Origin: Aquabacter sp965279295
GTDB lineage: Bacteria; Pseudomonadota; Alphaproteobacteria; Rhizobiales; Xanthobacteraceae
DNA: 64,000 bases
Strand: one strand, 5' to 3'
Assembly (NCBI GenBank): GCA_965279295.1
Contig: CBDIHQ010000014.1
Shown: positions 26,091-35,999 of the stretch, in pieces
Layout: every line of letters starts with the position of its first letter
Numbering within the stretch: position 1 is the stretch's first letter
Notes under the pieces: generated by a model
What the model saw: the letters and a program-made list of their open reading frames with translations, nothing else
The model's database searches: none
What the model was told of the DNA's origin: nothing
Translations under genes and position numbers: made by a program

Positions 26091-27335
26091 ATGACAACGA
26101 ACAAGGATCTGAAATTCGGCGTATCACGCCGCACGATACTCGCCGGAATGGGCGCTGGCATCGGGCTGCTGGCGGCGCCCGCCATCGTGCGCGCCCAGGC
26201 GGATACCATCCGCATCGGCTTTCCCGTCCCGGTCACAGGCCCCTATGGCGCGGAAGCCAAGGACCAGGTGAAAAGCGCCGAACTCGCCGTGAAGCTCGCC
26301 AATGACAAGGGCGGCATCGCCGGGCGCAAGATCGAGCTGCTGGTGCGCGACGACAAGCTGAACGCGGGCGAGGCCGCGACCCGCACCCTCGAACTCATCG
26401 AGAAGGATAAGGTCCACGCGGTGGTCGGCTCGCTGTCGAGCGCGGTGCAGCTTGCGGTGAACGAAGTGACCCGCGCGCGCGGCGTCCTCTATGTCTCCAT
26501 CAGCCAGTCCGACACCATCAACGAGGTCAAGGACTTCTCCAAATACACCTTCCACGAGGCGCTGACCCCGCACATGACCACGGCGGCCGTGGCGAAGGCG
26601 ACCTTCAAGAAGGGCAGCAAGGTGGCCTTCCTGGTGGCCGACTATGCCTATGGCCACGAGATGCTGCGCGGCTTCAAGCGCGCCGCCACCGAGATCGGCG
26701 CCGAGGTGGTCGGCGAACTGCTGCACCCGATCGGAGCGGCGGACTATTCCACCCTCATGCCGCGCATCCGCGCCATGAAGGCCGACATCCTGTGCATCTG
26801 CAATTTCGGCCGCGACCAGGCCAATTCGATCAAGCAGGCCAATGATTTCGGCCTGAAGAAGCAGATGCAGATCGTTGTTCCGGTGCTGCTCTACAATCAG
26901 CGCCTCGCGGTGGGCCCTGACGTGTTCGAGGGCGTCATCGGCGGCGCCAATTATTATTGGGAGCTGGAGAGCACCATTCCCAGCGCCAAGGCGTTCAACA
27001 CCGCTTACAAGGCCGCCTATGACGGCGCCGTTCCGACCGATTATGGCGCCTACGGCTTCACCGGCGTCTCCGCCCTGCTGCTCGGCATCGAGAAGGCTGG
27101 CGGCACCGACACCGACAAGGTGATCGCCGCGCTCGAAGCCCTTAAGTACGACGTGGCCAAGGGGCCGCAATGGTTCCGCACCTGCGACCACCAGTCGGTG
27201 CAGTCGGTTCTGGTGCTGCGCTCGAAGGCGAAGTCGGAAATGAAGGGCGAGACCGACGTGTTCGCCATTCTCGCCAATGATCCGGGCTCCGAGAGCATGC
27301 TGCGCTCCTGCGCGGAACTCGGCTTCCCCACCTGA
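26091..27335 (+). CDS. ABC transporter substrate-binding protein, LivK type
   Basis: A 414-aa periplasmic type-I binding protein (peripla_BP_6). It has a twin-arginine-like signal: SRRTILAGMGAGIGLLAAP, with cleavage after IVRAQA at about residue 35. The mature protein starts DTIRIGFPVPVTGPYG. A GGGAGG ribosome site precedes the ATG. It lies 46 bp after the hydroxylase large subunit and is followed by the matching permease and ATPase genes. The family binds amino acids, amides and aromatic acids; here the ligand is probably the hydroxylase substrate (inference). Confidence 0.93.
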   Translation: MTTNKDLKFGVSRRTILAGMGAGIGLLAAPAIVRAQADTIRIGFPVPVTGPYGAEAKDQVKSAELAVKLANDKGGIAGRKIELLVRDDKLNAGEAATRTLELIEKDKVHAVVGSLSSAVQLAVNEVTRARGVLYVSISQSDTINEVKDFSKYTFHEALTPHMTTAAVAKATFKKGSKVAFLVADYAYGHEMLRGFKRAATEIGAEVVGELLHPIGAADYSTLMPRIRAMKADILCICNFGRDQANSIKQANDFGLKKQMQIVVPVLLYNQRLAVGPDVFEGVIGGANYYWELESTIPSAKAFNTAYKAAYDGAVPTDYGAYGFTGVSALLLGIEKAGGTDTDKVIAALEALKYDVAKGPQWFRTCDHQSVQSVLVLRSKAKSEMKGETDVFAILANDPGSESMLRSCAELGFPT

Positions 27336-27341
27336 TCGCGC

Positions 27342-27370
27342 CTGCGCCCGGCCGCCTCGGCCGGGCGCAG
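27342..27370 (+). terminator. Intercistronic hairpin after the binding-protein gene
   Basis: A perfect 12-bp stem CTGCGCCCGGCC/GGCCGGGCGCAG has a 5-nt loop and no U-tract. It lies 6 bp after the stop, before livH. Such hairpins often protect the binding-protein message and lower expression of the permease genes; that role is inference here. Confidence 0.55.
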
Positions 27371-27487
27371 CACTGAATGACCGAGCGACACTGAAGCGGG
27401 ATGGCCGGTGCAACCCGGCCGTCCCCGTGGCGAGAAACGTCACGCAGCCGTGTTCCCGAAGCGGATTTTTCCCAGGCGGATTGCCCC

Positions 27488-28363
27488 ATGGACCTCGAAC
27501 TCATCCTGATGCAGCTCTTTTCGGGCGCAGCCCTTGGGGCGATCCTCATCATGGTGGCCCTTGGGCTGACCATTATTTTCGGCATGCTCGGCATCGTGAA
27601 CTTCGCCCACGGGGCGCTGTTCATGGTGGGCGCCTATGCGGGGGTCTATGTGGCGACCCTCACCGGGAGCTTCTGGTGGGCGCTGCTGGTGGCGCCGATC
27701 GCGGTGGGCGCGTTCGGCATGCTGATCGAACGCTTCCTGATCCGCCCGCTCTACGGACGCTCCATCGACGACCCGCTGCTGCTCACCTTCGGCCTCGGCT
27801 ATGTGCTGGTGGAAGGCGTGCGCATCGTGTTCGGCACCGATGGCGTGCCGTTCGCCACCCCCGATATCCTGTCCGGGGTGGTGGATCTCGGGGTGGGCTA
27901 CTTCCCGCTTTACCGCCTGTTCGTCATGGGCGTGGTGGCGGTCGTGCTGCTCTGCCTCTGGCTGGCGCTGGAGAAGACCCGCTTCGGCCTCATCGTCCGC
28001 GCGGGCGCCCGTGATCCGCTCATCATGAAGGTGCTGGGCGTGGATATCGGCAAGCTTTGGCTGCTGGTGTTCGGCCTCGGCGTCGCCATCACCGCCATGG
28101 GCGGCGTGCTGGCCGCGCCGATGCGCAATGTGAGCCCGGAAATGGGCTCCCTGGTGCTGGCGGAGGCCTTCGTCGTCACCGTCATCGGCGGCATGGGCTC
28201 GCTGCTCGGCGCCGTGGTGGCGGGGCTGCTGGTGGGCATCACCGTCAGTCTCACCGCGCTGTTCGCCCCGGAGATGGCGACCATCGTCATGTTCGCCCTC
28301 ATGGCCGCGATCCTGCTGATACGGCCGCAGGGCTTGTTCGGCCGCCCGGGCGTCGGCGCGTGA
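27488..28363 (+). CDS. Branched-chain-type ABC permease LivH-like
   Basis: A 291-aa inner-membrane permease with about eight hydrophobic segments. The sequence GLTIIFGMLGIVNFAHGALFM near residue 28 (written as two adjoining parts) and VTVIGGMGSLLGAVVAG near the C-terminus are LivH hallmarks. The start at 27488 (MDLELILMQLF) fits the family; an earlier in-frame ATG at 27401 adds a non-conserved leader. It pairs with the LivM-like protein encoded next. Confidence 0.92.
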   Translation: MDLELILMQLFSGAALGAILIMVALGLTIIFGMLGIVNFAHGALFMVGAYAGVYVATLTGSFWWALLVAPIAVGAFGMLIERFLIRPLYGRSIDDPLLLTFGLGYVLVEGVRIVFGTDGVPFATPDILSGVVDLGVGYFPLYRLFVMGVVAVVLLCLWLALEKTRFGLIVRAGARDPLIMKVLGVDIGKLWLLVFGLGVAITAMGGVLAAPMRNVSPEMGSLVLAEAFVVTVIGGMGSLLGAVVAGLLVGITVSLTALFAPEMATIVMFALMAAILLIRPQGLFGRPGVGA

Positions 28364-28377
28364 ACGGAGGTCCTGAA

Positions 28378-29385
28378 ATGTCCAGCCAAGACCTCGTGGC
28401 TAAAGACCTTACCGCCCCCACGCTGCCGGCAGCGACCCCGCACAGCATCGGCGCCCGCCTTGATCGCTGGCGCGTGCCGCTGTCCATCCTGGTGCTCGCG
28501 ATCCTGCCCCTGATCCTGCCCTCGCAGGCGCTGGCGGTGAACGTGCTGATCTACGGCCTGTTCGCCGTCGGCTTCAATCTGCTGTTCGGCTACACCGGGC
28601 TGCTGTCCTTCGGCCATGCCGCCTTCTTCGGCGCTGGCGCCTATCTCACAGGAATTTCGATCGTCCATTTCGGGCTGGGCTGGCTTCCCGCCATGCTGAT
28701 CGCCGTCACCGGGGCGGCGCTGCTGGCGCTGGTGATCGGCGCGCTCTCGATCCGCACCCGCGGCATCTATTTCTGCATGGTGACGCTCGCGCTTGGCCAG
28801 CTCGTCTATTACACGGCGCTGCAAACCCCGCGCTGGACCGGCGGCGAGGATGGTCTGCGCGGCTTCACCGTCGCCAAGGTCGATATCTTCGGGCTGACCA
28901 TCAACCTGCTGGACCCGCTTCAGAAATACTACTTCCTGATGGTGTTCGCCGCGCTCGCGCTGTGGTTCGTCTCGCGGGTGCTGCAATCTCCCTTCGGTGC
29001 GGCCATCGAGGCGGTGCGGGAGAACGAAACCCGCGCGCGCGCCTGCGGCTATGATGTGGAGCGCACCAAGCTCCTCGCCTTCGTGCTCTCCGGCGCGGTG
29101 TGCGGGCTGGCCGGCACGCTCTCGGCGCTGCACCTCTCCATCGTTCCGCTCGACGTGCTGGGCATTCATAGCTCCAGCCTGGTGGTGATGATGACCATGC
29201 TGGGCGGCGCGGGCAGCTTCTTCGGCCCGTTCGTGGGGGCGCTGGTGTTCCTGCTGATCGAGGACGTGGCCTCGCTCTGGACCTCCCACTGGCAGTTGTT
29301 CGTGGGTCTGATCTTCATCTTCTTCGTGCTGTTCCTGCCCAAGGGGCTGTGGGGCACCTTCATGTCCTGGAGGACCAAGCAATGA
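28378..29385 (+). CDS. Branched-chain-type ABC permease LivM-like
   Basis: A 335-aa inner-membrane permease. The segment GFNLLFGYTGLLSFGHAAFF (about residue 62) and the cytoplasmic ATPase-contact loop ENETRARACGYDVERTKLLA (about 217) are typical of LivM. A GGAGG ribosome site lies 7 bp before the ATG. Its stop overlaps the next start by 4 bp (ATGA). Confidence 0.92.
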   Translation: MSSQDLVAKDLTAPTLPAATPHSIGARLDRWRVPLSILVLAILPLILPSQALAVNVLIYGLFAVGFNLLFGYTGLLSFGHAAFFGAGAYLTGISIVHFGLGWLPAMLIAVTGAALLALVIGALSIRTRGIYFCMVTLALGQLVYYTALQTPRWTGGEDGLRGFTVAKVDIFGLTINLLDPLQKYYFLMVFAALALWFVSRVLQSPFGAAIEAVRENETRARACGYDVERTKLLAFVLSGAVCGLAGTLSALHLSIVPLDVLGIHSSSLVVMMTMLGGAGSFFGPFVGALVFLLIEDVASLWTSHWQLFVGLIFIFFVLFLPKGLWGTFMSWRTKQ

Positions 29386-30180
29386 CCGGCGCATTGGCAA
29401 GCGGGGTGGCGAGCATCGAACGCCCAGCACCGGCGAGCGGCCGCGACATGCTGCTGGCGGTGGAGAATGTGGGCCGCACCTTCGGTGGCTTCGTCGCCCT
29501 GGCGGACGTCACCACCTGCTTCGAGCGCAACAAGGTAACGGCGGTGATCGGCCCGAACGGCGCCGGCAAGAGCACCTTCTTCAACGTGCTCTCCGGCGTG
29601 CTCCCGCCCTCCACCGGCACCATTCACTTCAAGGGGCAGGACGTCACCGGGCTGAAGCAGCATCGTTTTGCCCATCTCGGCATTGCGCGCTCCTACCAGA
29701 TCACCAACCTGTTCCCGCAGCTTTCGGTGCACGAGAATGTGCGCGTCGCCGCCCAGGCGCTGCGCACCCGCTACAACATCATCTCGAACCGCAAAAGCTT
29801 TCCGGAACTCGACGAAAAGGCGGATGCGGCGCTCGCGCAGGTGGGGCTGCATGGCAAGCGCCACCGCATCGCGCGCGATCTCGCCCATGGCGAGCAGCGG
29901 GCGCTGGAGATCGCCATTGCCCTGGTGGCCGACCCCGAGCTTCTGCTGCTCGACGAGCCCACCGCCGGCATGGGTCCGGAGGAGACCAAGGAGATGGTGG
30001 CGCTGCTGGAACAGCTTGCGGCCGCGCGGACCATTCTCCTGGTCGAGCACAAGATGAAGATGATCCTCGGCCTGTCCGACCGCATCCTGGTGCTCCATCA
30101 CGGCCGGCTGATCGCCGACGGTACCCCGCGCGAAGTGCAGACCGACCCTGAAGTGCGCCGCGTCTATCTGGGACAGAACG

Positions 30181-30194
<14 letters not shown>
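29382..30194 (+). CDS. Branched-chain-type ABC ATPase LivG-like
   Basis: A 270-aa cytoplasmic ATPase. The Walker A is GPNGAGKST (about residue 55) and the Walker B is LLLLDEPTAG. The ABC signature is unusual, reading LAHGEQRALEIA rather than LSxGxQ, which is common in LivG. The last residues run into the next gene, overlapping its start by 14 bp. A C-terminal REVQTDPEVRRVYLG segment is a LivG tail. Confidence 0.93.
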
Positions 30195-30888
<694 letters not shown>

Positions 30889-30903
30889 CCGATCGGAGGA
30901 ACC

Positions 30904-31359
30904 ATGGACATTTCAGGCGAATACCGCATCCCAGCGCCGCGCGAGACCGTGTGGGCGGCGCTGCTCGATCCCGAGATGCTGCGCCGCTGCATTCCCGGCT
31001 GCAAGGAGTTGGACCAGACCGGCGAGAACGCCTTCACCGCCAAGGTGCAGATCAAGGTCGGCCCGGTTTCTGCGACCTTCTCCGGCACGGTGGAACTGCT
31101 CGACATCGTGGCGCCCGAGAGCCTGCGCATCACCGGCCAGGGAAATGGCGGCGTGGCCGGCTTTGCCAAGGGCGAGGCCAAGGTCACGCTGGCGGAGCAG
31201 GACGGAGAGACCCTCCTGACCTATGTCGCGGACGCGCAGATCGGCGGCAAGCTCGCCTCGCTCGGCAGCCGGCTGATCCAGGCCACCTCGCGCAAGCTCG
31301 CGGACCAGTTCTTCTCCAGCTTCGCCGAGGCGCTCAGCGCGCCGTCCGACGCGGCCTGA
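30904..31359 (+). CDS. CoxG-like SRPBCC protein
   Basis: A 151-aa SRPBCC (START-like) protein of the CO dehydrogenase subunit G family, with MDISGEYRIPAPRETVW at the N-terminus and LLDPEMLRRCIPGC. Members are thought to help maturation or membrane recruitment of the hydroxylase. This one lacks the C-terminal hydrophobic anchor seen in the Oligotropha CoxG. A GGAGG ribosome site lies 16 bp after livF. It closes the nine-gene operon and is the gene that ties the transporter back to the enzyme. Confidence 0.9.
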   Translation: MDISGEYRIPAPRETVWAALLDPEMLRRCIPGCKELDQTGENAFTAKVQIKVGPVSATFSGTVELLDIVAPESLRITGQGNGGVAGFAKGEAKVTLAEQDGETLLTYVADAQIGGKLASLGSRLIQATSRKLADQFFSSFAEALSAPSDAA

Positions 31360-31364
31360 TCCGG

Positions 31365-31389
31365 CCTGCCCGGCCTTGGGCCGGGCAGG
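31365..31389. terminator. Hairpin between convergent coxG-like and unknown genes
   Basis: A perfect 11-bp stem CCTGCCCGGCC/GGCCGGGCAGG has a 3-nt loop and sits in the 42-bp convergent gap. It lacks a U-tract in either direction. Confidence 0.5.
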
Positions 31390-31401
31390 ATAGCCGAGAG
31401 G

Positions 31402-33378
31402 TCAGGGGGTTGCCGTCGCGGTGATCTTGAAGTTCGCCGCCGAGCCCAGGGGATCGGCGGCGATCAGATCCATGACCTTCAGGTCGCCCTTGGGAGTAGC
31501 GGTGATCGTGAGCGTGCCGGGCGCCTTGACGAAAGCCGCCAGCGCGTCGCCGACCGTCCCGGCATCGGGATAGAGCGGGGCGAGTTCGCGCGCGGTCTTC
31601 TGGATCGCTGAGATCACCTCGGTGCGCAGGTCTTCCGGCTCGACCCCGGCCGCCGCGGCATTCTGCTTGAGAATCAGATCGGCGATCCCGAGGTTCGTGA
31701 CCACCAGCTTCATCGGCCCGACGCCGATCTGCTGGGCGGCATCGAGCGCGGCGATGGGGTCCTCGAAGGCGCGGCTCTGAACCTGCGTTACCTGCATCTC
31801 CAGGCCCACCGCGAACGCCTTTTCGACCCGCACAGTGGCCGGGGAGAGGCTGACGGTGCGTGCCGCCGGATCATAGGCAAGGACATACTCGATATCGGCG
31901 GTGGCCTGCGTCACGCCGGCGCTGCCGAGATATCCCAGCGGCAGAAGATCGGCCTCGGAAACCGGCCCGCTGATGCCCGTGCCTTTCAGCGCGATGCGGG
32001 TCGGCACCATGCCGATCAACTGGCTCCAATTCAGTTTGAAGCTCTGGATCGTCACCGGCACGTCGCTGTCCTCGCGCCCGGCGGTGAGGCCGGACAACTC
32101 GATGCCGTCGAGGGCGCGGAACAGGCCGAGCGCAGCATCCAGCGTTGAAACGGCGCCGTCGGATGCGGACTTGGCGGACATTTCCAGCATCGGCGGCAGC
32201 GCGAGGCCGCGCAGTAGGATCTGGTCGAGGCTCACCGGCTTCTGACCGGTGGATTCGCCGGAGAGCTTGTCGATGGTGAAGCTCGCGATGCGGCCACCCT
32301 TGAAGTCTGACAGCGTGATCGCGCCCACCTTCGCCTTGCCGAGCGGGTCGGTGACGACAATGTCCTTCATGGCGAATGTGGTGAAGGCGCCGGCTTTCGC
32401 GAGATCGGCCGTGGCGCGGTAGAGGCGTGCAGCCTCTTCCGGCTTCAGCGCATCGCCGCGCTGGCTGAGGGTGCGCAACTGGTCGATCTGCTCCAGCGAA
32501 AGCATGGAGGGATCAAACCCCAGATTTTCCGCGAGCATTTCGCCCACCGCAAGCGTCGATCCATCCCCATGGGCGAGCGCGTAGCCCTTGGCGATGACGC
32601 GCCCATAGATCGTGGCGACTCCGGCGGGCGGCGGCTTCTTCTCGGTTAGGGCGAGCAGCGGGGCGGTGTCGATGTCGCTGGCCAGGAACCCGTCTAGCCG
32701 GCCCTTCAGGCCCTGGTCCGGGGCGGCGGCGGGGGCGGTGGTTTCCAGCGACATGCGGTCGAAGCCGATCGCCTTGACGCGCCCCTTCGCCAGCCCTTCG
32801 GCCTTGAGATTGGTGTAGGTGACGCTGGTCGCCGGGATGGTCGCGCCAGCGCCGGTGGGGGTGATGCTGGCGGTGGCCTCAGGCGCGGTGATGCTGGCGG
32901 CGGACAAAGCGGCGAGCTGGCGCAAGGCAAGGGCGAAAGCGGCGGTGCTGCCGGTGCCGTCCTGCGGCAATAGGGTTGCCGGACCCTCGTAATCCTCGAT
33001 CTTCACGCTGGGCAGCGCGTAGGCCGCCTTGGTGCTGGAGACGCTGTCCGGCACCTCGATGGCAACCGCATTGGCCGTGATGCTGCGCGCCGCGATACGG
33101 CCGTCCTTCGGCTGGCCGATGCCGGCGGCGATCAGGCTGGCAATGGTGAGGCTGGCGCCGTCCTTCTCGCGGATCGCGATATCAGGCACGGTCAGCGTGC
33201 GCGACCAGAGTTCGTAGCCCACGGGGCCGTGGGTCGCCTGCCGGCCCGACACGCGCAGCGCGCTGAAGGCCGCCTCGACTTCGCTGTGCGCACGATAGCG
33301 GCCGTATTGGATGACCCCGAAAAAGCCGCCCCCGACAATGATGAGGAGGGCCACAAGGCCGATGACTAGCTTCTTCAT
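31402..33378 (-). CDS. Large membrane-anchored protein of unknown function
   Basis: A 658-aa protein with one N-terminal membrane segment (LVIGLVALLIIVGGGFFGV, residues 4-22) and a long extracytoplasmic body. The body contains many short alternating strands (for example LSDFKGGRIASFTIDKLSG, LVVTNLGIADLILKQ), a layout similar to AsmA/DUF945-type beta-rich envelope proteins, but I cannot assign a family. The ATG at 33378 follows a CCGGAG ribosome site. It is transcribed divergently from maeB, 218 bp away, and no partner genes are evident. Confidence 0.75.
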   Translation of the reverse strand: MKKLVIGLVALLIIVGGGFFGVIQYGRYRAHSEVEAAFSALRVSGRQATHGPVGYELWSRTLTVPDIAIREKDGASLTIASLIAAGIGQPKDGRIAARSITANAVAIEVPDSVSSTKAAYALPSVKIEDYEGPATLLPQDGTGSTAAFALALRQLAALSAASITAPEATASITPTGAGATIPATSVTYTNLKAEGLAKGRVKAIGFDRMSLETTAPAAAPDQGLKGRLDGFLASDIDTAPLLALTEKKPPPAGVATIYGRVIAKGYALAHGDGSTLAVGEMLAENLGFDPSMLSLEQIDQLRTLSQRGDALKPEEAARLYRATADLAKAGAFTTFAMKDIVVTDPLGKAKVGAITLSDFKGGRIASFTIDKLSGESTGQKPVSLDQILLRGLALPPMLEMSAKSASDGAVSTLDAALGLFRALDGIELSGLTAGREDSDVPVTIQSFKLNWSQLIGMVPTRIALKGTGISGPVSEADLLPLGYLGSAGVTQATADIEYVLAYDPAARTVSLSPATVRVEKAFAVGLEMQVTQVQSRAFEDPIAALDAAQQIGVGPMKLVVTNLGIADLILKQNAAAAGVEPEDLRTEVISAIQKTARELAPLYPDAGTVGDALAAFVKAPGTLTITATPKGDLKVMDLIAADPLGSAANFKITATATP

Positions 33379-33596
33379 GGCGCACTCCGGCTCGCACTGC
33401 GGGGAGACCCTGCCTTGTCCGACGAGAAAGCTCAATGCGGTGGCGGGCGAAATGGCTGCGAATGGGGAAATCCCCATGGGGAACAACAGTGACATCCCTG
33501 CACGGGGTGGCTACCGTGCCGCCCCGTTTGGGAGTATTGCGTCCCAAGGCCGGCGTGAGAACGCCAGGGTGGCCACAAAAAAGGTTGGGGGAAGAC

Positions 33597-35888
33597 GTGC
33601 CGTCGAACATGTCGAACGTTTCCGATGATCTGAAGTCCGGCGCGCTGATCTATCATCGCCTCCCGCAACCCGGGAAGCTGGAGATCCAGGCAACCAAGCC
33701 GCTCGGCAATCAGCGCGATCTTGCACTCGCCTACACGCCGGGCGTCGCCACGGCCTGCGAGGCCATCGTCGCCGACCCGATGCAGGCCGCCGAACTCACG
33801 ATCCGCGCCAATCTCGTCGCCGTGGTCACGAATGGCACGGCGGTGCTTGGCCTCGGCAATATCGGCCCGCTTGCCTCCAAGCCCGTGATGGAAGGCAAGG
33901 CGGTTCTGTTCAAGAAATTCGCCGGCATCGACGTGTTCGATATCGAACTGGCAGCGACCGAAGTCGACCATATGGTCGAGACCATCGCGGCGCTGGAGCC
34001 AACCTTCGGCGGCATCAACCTTGAGGACATCAAGGCGCCGGAGTGCTTCGAGATCGAGAAGCGCCTGCGCGCCCGCATGAAGATCCCGGTGTTCCACGAC
34101 GACCAGCATGGCACGGCCATCATCGTCGGGGCTGCGGTCCGCAATGCCCTGGAGATCGGCAAGCGCCAGATCGGCGACCTGAAGATCGTCGCTTCGGGTG
34201 CGGGCGCGGCGGCCATGGCCTGCCTCAACCTGCTGGTGACGCTCGGCGCCAAACGCGAGAACATCTGGGTCTGCGACATCGAGGGGCTGGTCTATGAAGG
34301 CCGCGAGACCCTCATGGACCCCTACAAGGCGGTCTATGCCCAGAAGACCGACAAGCGCACCCTGGGTGAGGTGATCGACGGCGCGCACATCTTCCTCGGT
34401 GTCTCCGCGGGCGGCGTGCTGAAGGCGGAGATGGTGAAGCGCATGGCGGATCGTCCGCTGATTCTCGCGCTCGCCAACCCGACCCCCGAGATCATGCCCG
34501 AGGAAGCCCGCGCCGCGCGGCCCGACGCCATGATCTGCACCGGCCGCTCGGACTTCCCGAACCAGGTCAACAACGTCCTGTGCTTCCCCTACATCTTCCG
34601 GGGCGCGCTGGATGTGGGCGCGACCGACATCAACGCCGAAATGAAGATGGCGGCGGTGGAAGCGATCGCCGCACTCGCCCGCGAGACCCCGTCCGACGTT
34701 GTGGCGCGGGCCTATGACGGCGAGACTCACGCATTCGGCCCCGACTCCATCATTCCCTCGCCGTTCGATCCGCGCCTGATCCTGCGCATCGCACCGGCGG
34801 TGGCGAAGGCGGCGATGGAAACCGGCGTCGCGACCCGGCCGATCGCCGATTTTGAAGCCTATATCGACAAGCTCGACCACTTCGTCTTCCGTTCCGGCTT
34901 CATCATGCGTCCGCTGTTCCAGCGCGCGAAGCAGGACAAGAAGCGGGTGATCTATGCCGAGGGCGAGGACGAGCGCGTGCTGCGCGCGGTCCAGGCCGTG
35001 GTGGAAGAGGGCATCGCCCATCCCCTTCTGGTGGCCCGCCCCAGTGTGCTGGAAACCCGCCTTCAGCGTTTCGGACTGTCGATCCGGCCCGGCATCGATT
35101 TCGAGGTGGTGAACCCCGAGGACGACCCGCGCTACCGCGACTTCGTTCGCACCTATTCGGAAATCGCCGGCCGTCGCGGCATTACCCCCGACGTCGCCCG
35201 CACCCTCGTTCGCACCTCGTCAACGGTGATTTCCGCGCTTGCGGTGCGCAAGGGCGTGGCGGACGCCATGCTGTGCGGCATCGAAGGGCGCTTTGCGCGC
35301 CACTTGCGGCATGTGCGCGACATCATCGGCATGGCGCCGGGCGTGCATGAGCTTGCGGCCCTGTCGCTGCTCATCACCCCTAAGGGCAATTTCTTCCTCT
35401 GCGATACGCAGGTGCAGACCGAGCCCACCGCGTCGGACCTCGCGGAAATGACCATCCTGGCGGCGGCTCATGTGCGCCGCTTCGGCATCGAGCCGCGCAT
35501 CGCCTTGCTGTCGCATTCCAACTTCGGCAGCAACGACACGTCCTGCGCCAAGCGCGTTCGGGCCGCTCTCGAGCTGATCCTTCAAAAGGACTCCTCGCTC
35601 GAGGTGGATGGTGAGATGCAGGCCGATACGGCGCTGGTGGAGGACATCCGCCAGCGGGTTTATCCCCATTCGCGCCTGTCGGGCGTGGCGAACGTCCTGG
35701 TCATGCCCGACCTCGACGCCGCCGACATCGCCTACAACATGCTGAAGGTGCTGGGCGATGCGCTTCCGGTGGGTCCGATCCTGATGGGCACGGCGAAGCC
35801 GGCCCACATCCTCGGCCCCTCGGTGACGGCGCGCGGCATCGTCAACATGACCGCCGTCGCGGTGGTTGAGGCGCAAGGCGCGCTATAG
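33597..35888 (+). CDS. maeB: NADP-type malic enzyme with phosphotransacetylase-like domain
   Basis: A 763-aa enzyme that decarboxylates malate to pyruvate. The malic N-terminal and NAD(P)-binding domains fill about residues 15-430 (YTPGVATACEAI, HDDQHGTAI, ASGAGAAAMACLN). The C-terminal part from about 435 is a phosphotransacetylase-like regulatory domain (MRPLFQRAKQDKKRVIYAEG), as in E. coli MaeB and rhizobial Dme/Tme. The GTG at 33597 is chosen because GGGGGAAG lies directly upstream; an ATG at 33609 is spaced too far from it. Confidence 0.95.
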   Translation: MPSNMSNVSDDLKSGALIYHRLPQPGKLEIQATKPLGNQRDLALAYTPGVATACEAIVADPMQAAELTIRANLVAVVTNGTAVLGLGNIGPLASKPVMEGKAVLFKKFAGIDVFDIELAATEVDHMVETIAALEPTFGGINLEDIKAPECFEIEKRLRARMKIPVFHDDQHGTAIIVGAAVRNALEIGKRQIGDLKIVASGAGAAAMACLNLLVTLGAKRENIWVCDIEGLVYEGRETLMDPYKAVYAQKTDKRTLGEVIDGAHIFLGVSAGGVLKAEMVKRMADRPLILALANPTPEIMPEEARAARPDAMICTGRSDFPNQVNNVLCFPYIFRGALDVGATDINAEMKMAAVEAIAALARETPSDVVARAYDGETHAFGPDSIIPSPFDPRLILRIAPAVAKAAMETGVATRPIADFEAYIDKLDHFVFRSGFIMRPLFQRAKQDKKRVIYAEGEDERVLRAVQAVVEEGIAHPLLVARPSVLETRLQRFGLSIRPGIDFEVVNPEDDPRYRDFVRTYSEIAGRRGITPDVARTLVRTSSTVISALAVRKGVADAMLCGIEGRFARHLRHVRDIIGMAPGVHELAALSLLITPKGNFFLCDTQVQTEPTASDLAEMTILAAAHVRRFGIEPRIALLSHSNFGSNDTSCAKRVRAALELILQKDSSLEVDGEMQADTALVEDIRQRVYPHSRLSGVANVLVMPDLDAADIAYNMLKVLGDALPVGPILMGTAKPAHILGPSVTARGIVNMTAVAVVEAQGAL

Positions 35889-35999
35889 CGCGCCTTATTT
35901 GCCACGATGCCATTGCCGGGATCCCGGCAATGGTACGGGCTATAGCGTGCCTTATTTGCTGCGATGCCATTGCCGGGCAGGCCCGGCGATGGTGTTTTT
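35883..35999. repeat. Tandem 57-bp repeat, each unit with a hairpin
   Basis: Two direct units start at CTATAG (35883 and 35940) and share CTATAGCG.GCCTTATTTGC then CGATGCCATTGCCGGG. Unit 1 contains a perfect 24-bp palindrome at 35910-35933. Unit 2 holds the matching CCATTGCCGGG/CCCGGCgATGG stem at 35967-35992, followed by TTTTT. The first unit begins inside the maeB stop codon. Together they act as a probable double terminator for maeB, and the palindromes are symmetrical enough to block the convergent gene too. Confidence 0.8.

Noticed and set aside
23618..26236. 872-codon minus-strand frame opposite the large hydroxylase subunit
   Set aside because: Shadow; lacks motifs and starts inside another gene.
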